NCBI GenBank assembly: GCA_025966215.1
Contig: JAOPVM010000091.1
Coordinates: 1-8,554 of the forward strand
Origin: Klenkia sp.
GTDB taxonomy: Bacteria; Actinomycetota; Actinomycetes; Mycobacteriales; Geodermatophilaceae
Length of the DNA: 8,554 nt
Direction of reading: 5' to 3'
Part shown: piece after piece, positions 5,493 through 8,554 of the stretch
Numbering within the stretch: position 1 is the first letter of the stretch
Layout: each line of letters begins with the position of its first letter
Notes under the pieces: generated by a model
Told to the model about the DNA's origin: nothing
What the model saw: the letters and a program-made list of their open reading frames with translations, nothing else
Databases searched by the model: none
Program-made: the position numbers and the translations under genes

Positions 5493-7013
5493 ATGGCGGT
5501 GCTGGCCCCGGAACGGGTGGACGACGGGCCCCCGCCGGCGCACCGGCGGGCCCCCCGTCGTCCGGCCCGGCAGTGGACCCCGCCGCTGCCGACGGACCGG
5601 CTGCTGTCGTGGGTGCTCACCGCGGTGCTCGGGATCGCCACGTTCGTGGCCCGACTGTGGGACCTCAGCTACCCCGACGACCTGCTCTTCGACGAGGCGT
5701 ACTACCCGCCCGAGGCGAACGAGATGATCGAGTGGGGGTACGAGTACAACCGCGGCTACACGTTCATCGTCCACCCGCCGCTGGGCAAGGTCCTCATCTC
5801 CGGGGGCATCCGGCTCTTCGGTCACGACTCCTTCGGCTGGCGCATCCCCAGCGTCATCGCGGGGACGATCGCCGTGGTCGTGCTGGTCCGGCTGGCCCGC
5901 CGGCTCACCGGGTCGACGCTGCTCGGGCTGATCGCCGGGCTGCTGCTGGCGCTGGACGGGTTCTCCTTCACGCTGGGCCGGATCGGGCTGCTCGACGTCT
6001 TCCTGCAGGTCTTCGTGGTCTGCGCGGTGGCCTGCCTGGTGGTCGACCGGGACCGCACCAGACAGCGGGTGCGCGACCGCACGGCGGGGCTGACCAGGCC
6101 GGTCCGGGACTTCGCGCTGGGTCCCCGGGGCTGGCGGATCGCCGCGGGGGTGCTCCTCGGCTGCGCGGCGTCGGTCAAGTGGTCCGGGGTCTACTTCCTG
6201 GCGTTCTTCGCCGTCCTCACCCTGTTCTGGGACCGGGCGGCCTGGCGGGAGGCCGGTGTCGCCAGCCCCACCCGCACGGTGCTGCGCCGCGGGCTGCCCG
6301 GGGCGCTGTGGGCGCTGGCCGTCGTCCCGGTGCTGACCTACCTGGCCAGCTTCACGCAGTGGTTCCTGGCCGAGAACGCGCAGGGCCGGCACTGGGCCGA
6401 GCAGAACCCGGACACGTCGTTCGGGTTCGTGCCGGGCGCACTGCGCTCGCTGTGGCACATGCACGGTGAGTGGCTGAGCTTCCACAGCGGGCTGTCCACG
6501 CCGCACCCGTGGGAGTCCGGGCCGTGGTCCTGGCTGATCGACGGCCGGCCCATCCTGCTGTGGAACCCGCAGGGGCTCACCGACTCCGCGGGCGACCAGG
6601 TGGTGCGCTACATCCTGATGGTCGGCACCCCCACGCTCTGGTTCGCCTTCGCCCCGGCGATGCTCTGGTTGGTGTGGCGGATCGTCGCCCGACACGACCC
6701 GGCCGCGACCACGATCGCCGTCGGCATCGCCGCCGGGTGGCTGACCTGGTTCGTCAACCTCGAGCGGACGATGTTCGTCTTCTACATGGCCCCGGTCGTG
6801 CCGTTCTTCATCCTGGCCGTGGTGCTCGCGCTCCAGGACGTGCTGGGCCCGCCCCGCGCCACCCAGTTCCGCCGCTGGCTCGGACTCGGCGCGGTCAGTC
6901 TCTACCTGGCCGTCGTCGCGATGACCTTCGTGTTCTTCTACCCGGTGCTCACCGGCCAACCGCTGTCCTACGCCGAGTGGGTCCAGCGCATGTGGTTCCC
7001 GTCCTGGTTCTGA
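5493..7013 (+). CDS. pmt: Polyprenyl-phosphate-mannose protein O-mannosyltransferase (GT39)
   Basis: A 506-residue multi-pass membrane enzyme that should transfer mannose from polyprenyl-phosphate-mannose to Ser/Thr of proteins emerging from the Sec translocon. The catalytic Asp-Glu pair is in the first extracytoplasmic loop (LLFDEAYY, D67-E68), followed by HPPLGK (94-99), the second conserved loop motif. Later actinobacterial Pmt blocks are present: ALDGFSFTLGRIGLLD (153-168), ASVKWSGVYF (226-235), MHGEWLSFHSGLSTPHPWES (323-342), WSWLIDGRPILLW (346-358) and FVNLERTMFVFYMAP (420-434). About ten hydrophobic helices are visible, and the N-terminal 30 residues are Pro/Arg-rich and cytoplasmic. 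Length matches homologues of about 500 residues. ATG 5493 is chosen over the open frame reaching back to 4812 because the upstream part is antisense to rsmI and the -10 box sits 7 bases ahead. Confidence 0.95.
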   Translation: MAVLAPERVDDGPPPAHRRAPRRPARQWTPPLPTDRLLSWVLTAVLGIATFVARLWDLSYPDDLLFDEAYYPPEANEMIEWGYEYNRGYTFIVHPPLGKVLISGGIRLFGHDSFGWRIPSVIAGTIAVVVLVRLARRLTGSTLLGLIAGLLLALDGFSFTLGRIGLLDVFLQVFVVCAVACLVVDRDRTRQRVRDRTAGLTRPVRDFALGPRGWRIAAGVLLGCAASVKWSGVYFLAFFAVLTLFWDRAAWREAGVASPTRTVLRRGLPGALWALAVVPVLTYLASFTQWFLAENAQGRHWAEQNPDTSFGFVPGALRSLWHMHGEWLSFHSGLSTPHPWESGPWSWLIDGRPILLWNPQGLTDSAGDQVVRYILMVGTPTLWFAFAPAMLWLVWRIVARHDPAATTIAVGIAAGWLTWFVNLERTMFVFYMAPVVPFFILAVVLALQDVLGPPRATQFRRWLGLGAVSLYLAVVAMTFVFFYPVLTGQPLSYAEWVQRMWFPSWF

Positions 7014-7045
7014 GGGTGTCCCGCACGTAGTCGCGTTGCACACCC

Positions 7046-7068
7046 GGTGGGCAGCGACGCTGTCCACC
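7046..7068 (+). terminator. Hairpin behind pmt, probable terminator
   Basis: GGTGGGCAGC (7046-7055), loop GAC, GCTGTCCACC (7059-7068): a 10-bp stem with one G-T wobble, 33 bases after the pmt stop. No T-tract follows, as for the other hairpins in this window. Confidence 0.45.
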
Positions 7069-7417
7069 CTCCGGCAGGCCGGTCCCACCCGGGCGGCCCG
7101 GCGGGCCGAGCCCCTGTCGCACCGGGACGACGACGGCGCCGAGGCGACCGGCGCTGCCCTGCCCTCACCACCCAGGCCGCCGCGCTGGTCTCCCCCCGTC
7201 GGGCGCCCGGTCGCGTCGGCGGCCTACGGCTTCCTCTGCGCCGTGGGCGGCGGCCTCACACCCGTCGCCGTCCTGGCCGGGGTCGCGGTGCTGTCGACCG
7301 GGCACCGATGCTGGCCCGGGCCGTGGCCGGCACGGACGAGGACGGTCACCCGGTCACGGCACGGCGGACGACGTCGCGGGCGAGGTGGCCGACGAGTCCG
7401 GTGGCGGTGAGCTGCCC

Positions 7418-7423
7418 TACCGT
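7418..7423 (+). promoter_or_regulatory. -10 box of the PaaG-like gene, probably a leaderless start
   Basis: TACCGT fits TANNNT and is followed by 7 bases (CCCCGGC) and ATG 7431, the same geometry as pmt. No Shine-Dalgarno sequence is present and no clear -35 is seen. Confidence 0.5.
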
Positions 7424-7430
7424 CCCCGGC

Positions 7431-8219
7431 ATGGAGAGCACTCAGCGACGAGTCAGCACCGAGGTCGACGGCGACGTCTGGCGGGTGACCCTGGACCGGG
7501 CGGACGCCGGCAACGCCATCGACGTCCCGATGGCCGACGCCCTGGTGGCGGCCTTCGACGACCGACCCGCCGACACCCGGACCGTCCTGCTCCTGGGCGC
7601 GGGCACCCGGTTCTGCGTCGGCGGGGACATCGCCGGGATGGCGGCCGCTGCGGACATGGCGGCGTTCATCGGCACCCTGGCGAACCGCTGGCACGACGTC
7701 GTCCGCCGGGTGGTGAGCTGCCCGGTCCCGGTGGTGGCCGGTGTGCAGGGTGCAGTGGCCGGAGCCGGGGTCGGGCTCCTCGGGGCCTGCGACCTGGTCC
7801 TCGCCGCCCGGTCGACGAAGATCCGTCCTGCCTACGGCGCGATCGGGCTCTCCCCGGACGGCGGGAGCTCGTGGGCCCTGGCCCGCACCCTGGGTGCCCC
7901 GCGGGCGCTGGACCTGATGCTCACCAACGGCACGCTGAGCGCCGCCGACGCCCACCTCCACGGCCTGGTCGGCCGACTGGTGGACGATGAGGAGCTGACC
8001 TCGGCGGCGGTCACGCTGGCCCACCAGGTGGCGGCCGGGCCGGTCCGGGCGATGGTGCGCACCCGCGGGCTGGTCCGCCAGGCGGCCACCACCACGCTGG
8101 ACGCCCAGCTCGACGAGGAGGCCCGGCTGATCGTGGAGTCGGCTGCCGACGCCGAGGCCGTCGAGGGCGTCGGGGCGTTCCGGGCCAAGCGGGCGGCGGA
8201 CTTCCGCAGCGCGGGCTGA
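7431..8219 (+). CDS. Enoyl-CoA hydratase/isomerase family protein, PaaG-like
   Basis: A 262-residue cytoplasmic crotonase-fold protein. The oxyanion-hole blocks are present: GAGTRFCVGGDIAGM (56-70) and GVQGAVAGAGVGLLGACDLVLAA (104-126), with backbone amides that polarise the CoA thioester. The two catalytic glutamates of true enoyl-CoA hydratases (rat mitochondrial E144 and E164) align with G115 and Y135, so ordinary hydration is unlikely. Instead the SPDGG motif places D143 where PaaG-type isomerases have IPDCGG, and the C-terminus (LDAQLDEEARLI ... GVGAFRAKRAADF, 223-258) closely follows PaaG. A double-bond or ring isomerase acting on an acyl-CoA is therefore more likely; the substrate is not evident, and no other phenylacetate or beta-oxidation genes are nearby. 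ATG 7431 is chosen from the promoter-like box 7 bases upstream and from family length; the open frame extends to 7047 but that part shows no homology-like sequence. Ends at a hairpin shared with the convergent tRNA gene. Confidence 0.88.
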   Translation: MESTQRRVSTEVDGDVWRVTLDRADAGNAIDVPMADALVAAFDDRPADTRTVLLLGAGTRFCVGGDIAGMAAAADMAAFIGTLANRWHDVVRRVVSCPVPVVAGVQGAVAGAGVGLLGACDLVLAARSTKIRPAYGAIGLSPDGGSSWALARTLGAPRALDLMLTNGTLSAADAHLHGLVGRLVDDEELTSAAVTLAHQVAAGPVRAMVRTRGLVRQAATTTLDAQLDEEARLIVESAADAEAVEGVGAFRAKRAADFRSAG

Positions 8220-8224
8220 GAACG

Positions 8225-8260
8225 ACCCAGGCCGGGCCCCTCGCGGGACCCGGCCTGGGT
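8225..8260. terminator. Bidirectional hairpin terminator between the PaaG-like gene and tRNA-Ala
   Basis: ACCCAGGCCGGG (8225-8236) pairs perfectly with CCCGGCCTGGGT (8249-8260). Inside, after one mismatch, CCC (8238-8240) pairs with GGG (8245-8247) around the tetraloop TCGC. It begins 5 bases after the stop of the plus-strand gene and 10 bases beyond the tRNA 3' end on the other strand, so it can serve both. No T-tract. Confidence 0.8.
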
Positions 8261-8270
8261 GGTGTCGGGG

Positions 8271-8344
8271 TGGAGCTGAGGGGAATTGAACCCCTGACCC
8301 CCTCGATGCGAACGAGGTGCGCTACCGGACTGCGCCACAGCCCC
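8271..8344 (-). tRNA. tRNA-Ala, anticodon CGC
   Basis: A complete 74-base cloverleaf on the minus strand. The acceptor GGGGCTG pairs with CAGCTCC, including G3-U70, the identity element of alanine tRNA. D arm GCGC-AGTCCGGTA-GCGC; anticodon stem CCTCG/CGAGG with loop TTCGCAT (anticodon CGC, reads GCG); variable loop GGGTC; T arm AGGGG-TTCAATT-CCCCT; discriminator A at 8271. The bases after A73 are CCC, so CCA is not encoded and must be added after transcription. It is followed by the hairpin at 8225-8260 and preceded by a -10-like TAGGCT. Confidence 0.97.
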
Positions 8345-8354
8345 TTCGCCGGTC

Positions 8355-8360
8355 AGCCTA
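8355..8360 (-). promoter_or_regulatory. Probable -10 box of tRNA-Ala
   Basis: TAGGCT on the minus strand fits TANNNT and ends 10 bases before the first tRNA base, giving a 5' leader of a few bases. The -35 region about 17 bases further up overlaps the hairpin at 8374-8394 and has no good TTGACA match. Confidence 0.5.
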
Positions 8361-8373
8361 CCGCCCACCGGCC

Positions 8374-8394
8374 CCGGCCCCACAGGGGGGCCGG
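8374..8394 (-). terminator. Hairpin behind the right-edge gene
   Basis: CCGGCCCC (8374-8381) pairs perfectly with GGGGCCGG (8387-8394) around a 5-base loop. It starts 5 bases after the stop codon of the minus-strand gene entering from the right, and would separate that gene from the codirectional tRNA. Confidence 0.6.
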
Positions 8395-8399
8395 ACGTC

Positions 8400-8554
8400 T
8401 CAGCCGGTGGCGGTGCGGGGTGCGTAGACGTCGATGTCGGCGAACCCGATGTCGTCGTCGTCGAGACCCACGACGGCGCTGTGCTGCCAGCCGGCCGGGG
8501 TGGGCGTGCGGGCGGCGACGACGCGACCGGGCCGTAGCGGGTGCACCGGCGCCA
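8400..8554 (-). CDS. C-terminal 50 residues of an unidentified protein (runs off right edge)
   Basis: An open minus-strand frame enters from the right edge and stops with TGA at 8402-8400. The visible tail reads APVHPLRPGRVVAARTPTP, then AGWQHSAVVGLDDDDIG and FADIDVYAPRTATG. Nearly every codon ends in G or C, and a hairpin follows the stop, which supports real coding. The last two bases of the window read TG ahead of GCG on this strand, so a start codon exactly at the edge cannot be excluded; otherwise the gene continues. I recognise no family. The run of four aspartates and the short conserved-looking FADIDVYAP end are the only features. Confidence 0.6.
   Translation of the reverse strand, partial: APVHPLRPGRVVAARTPTPAGWQHSAVVGLDDDDIGFADIDVYAPRTATG

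Larger units (their letters stand above)
7014..7430. other. 417-base stretch with no convincing gene
   Basis: It lies between pmt and the enoyl-CoA hydratase-like gene. I see a hairpin behind pmt (7046-7068) and a promoter-like box (7418-7423). A plus-strand frame from TTG 7036 to 7410 could encode 124 residues with one hydrophobic segment (about 7210-7300, including AYGFLCAVGGGLTPVAVLAG). But it has no ribosome site, its start overlaps the hairpin, and its last 30 residues are Arg/Gly-rich with poor codon-position bias. It could be a decayed small membrane-protein gene or chance. On the minus strand a short open stretch near 7345-7430 (TGLVGHLARDVVRRAVTG) also has good third-position GC but only 28 codons. 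I call neither a gene. Confidence 0.5.

Noticed and set aside
5475..7088. 537-codon open frame on the minus strand opposite pmt
   Set aside because: Antisense shadow of a well-identified mannosyltransferase; the composition is Pro/Arg/Asp/Gln-rich with no membrane segment or motif.
7047..7430. Upstream extension of the PaaG-like protein by 128 codons
   Set aside because: The sequence is Arg/Pro-rich and unlike any crotonase N-terminus, and the family length is reached from ATG 7431.

Overview
The window is very GC-rich, with codon third positions almost all G or C. Gene content and order look like a chromosomal segment of an actinobacterium. The divergent pair rsmI / protein O-mannosyltransferase is a known actinobacterial neighbourhood (Rv1003/Rv1002c in Mycobacterium tuberculosis). 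My best guess from protein style is Geodermatophilaceae or a relative, but nothing in the window proves the family.

Layout, left to right. (1) 1-519, minus: 5' part of an unrecognised four-helix membrane protein, TTG start, running off the left edge, with a perfect inverted repeat just upstream. (2) 589-630: strong hairpin terminator behind the next gene. (3) 642-2165, minus: APC-superfamily (CAT-type) amino acid permease. (4) 2272-3360, plus: CorA-type Mg2+/Co2+ channel, divergent from the permease. (5) 3361-4550: a cassette-like block. A roughly 63-bp GGTACC-centred hairpin element, two TCCACAGG boxes, a gene fusing an AbiEi-like winged-helix region to a DUF559/Vsr-like nuclease domain (3537-4469), then a second copy of the hairpin element. 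(6) 4551-5390, minus: rsmI. (7) 5493-7013, plus: protein O-mannosyltransferase. (8) 7014-7430: 417 bases with no convincing gene; it holds a hairpin behind pmt and a promoter-like box. (9) 7431-8219, plus: PaaG-like member of the enoyl-CoA hydratase/isomerase family lacking both classical catalytic glutamates. (10) 8225-8260: a hairpin shared by echA and the convergent tRNA. (11) 8271-8344, minus: tRNA-Ala(CGC). (12) 8400-8554, minus: C-terminal 50 residues of an unidentified protein entering from the right edge.

Most of the genes are housekeeping or metabolic single units rather than one operon: ion and amino acid transport, rRNA 2'-O-methylation, protein mannosylation, acyl-CoA isomerisation and a tRNA. 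Two initiation styles are visible. The permease, corA and the left-edge gene have clear Shine-Dalgarno sequences. The nuclease gene, pmt, echA and possibly rsmI have none, but carry an NANNNT box 6-7 bases before the start codon, which suggests leaderless transcripts.

The most unusual part is the nuclease gene bracketed by two copies of the same hairpin repeat. No CRISPR array, insertion sequence, phage gene or replication origin was seen.
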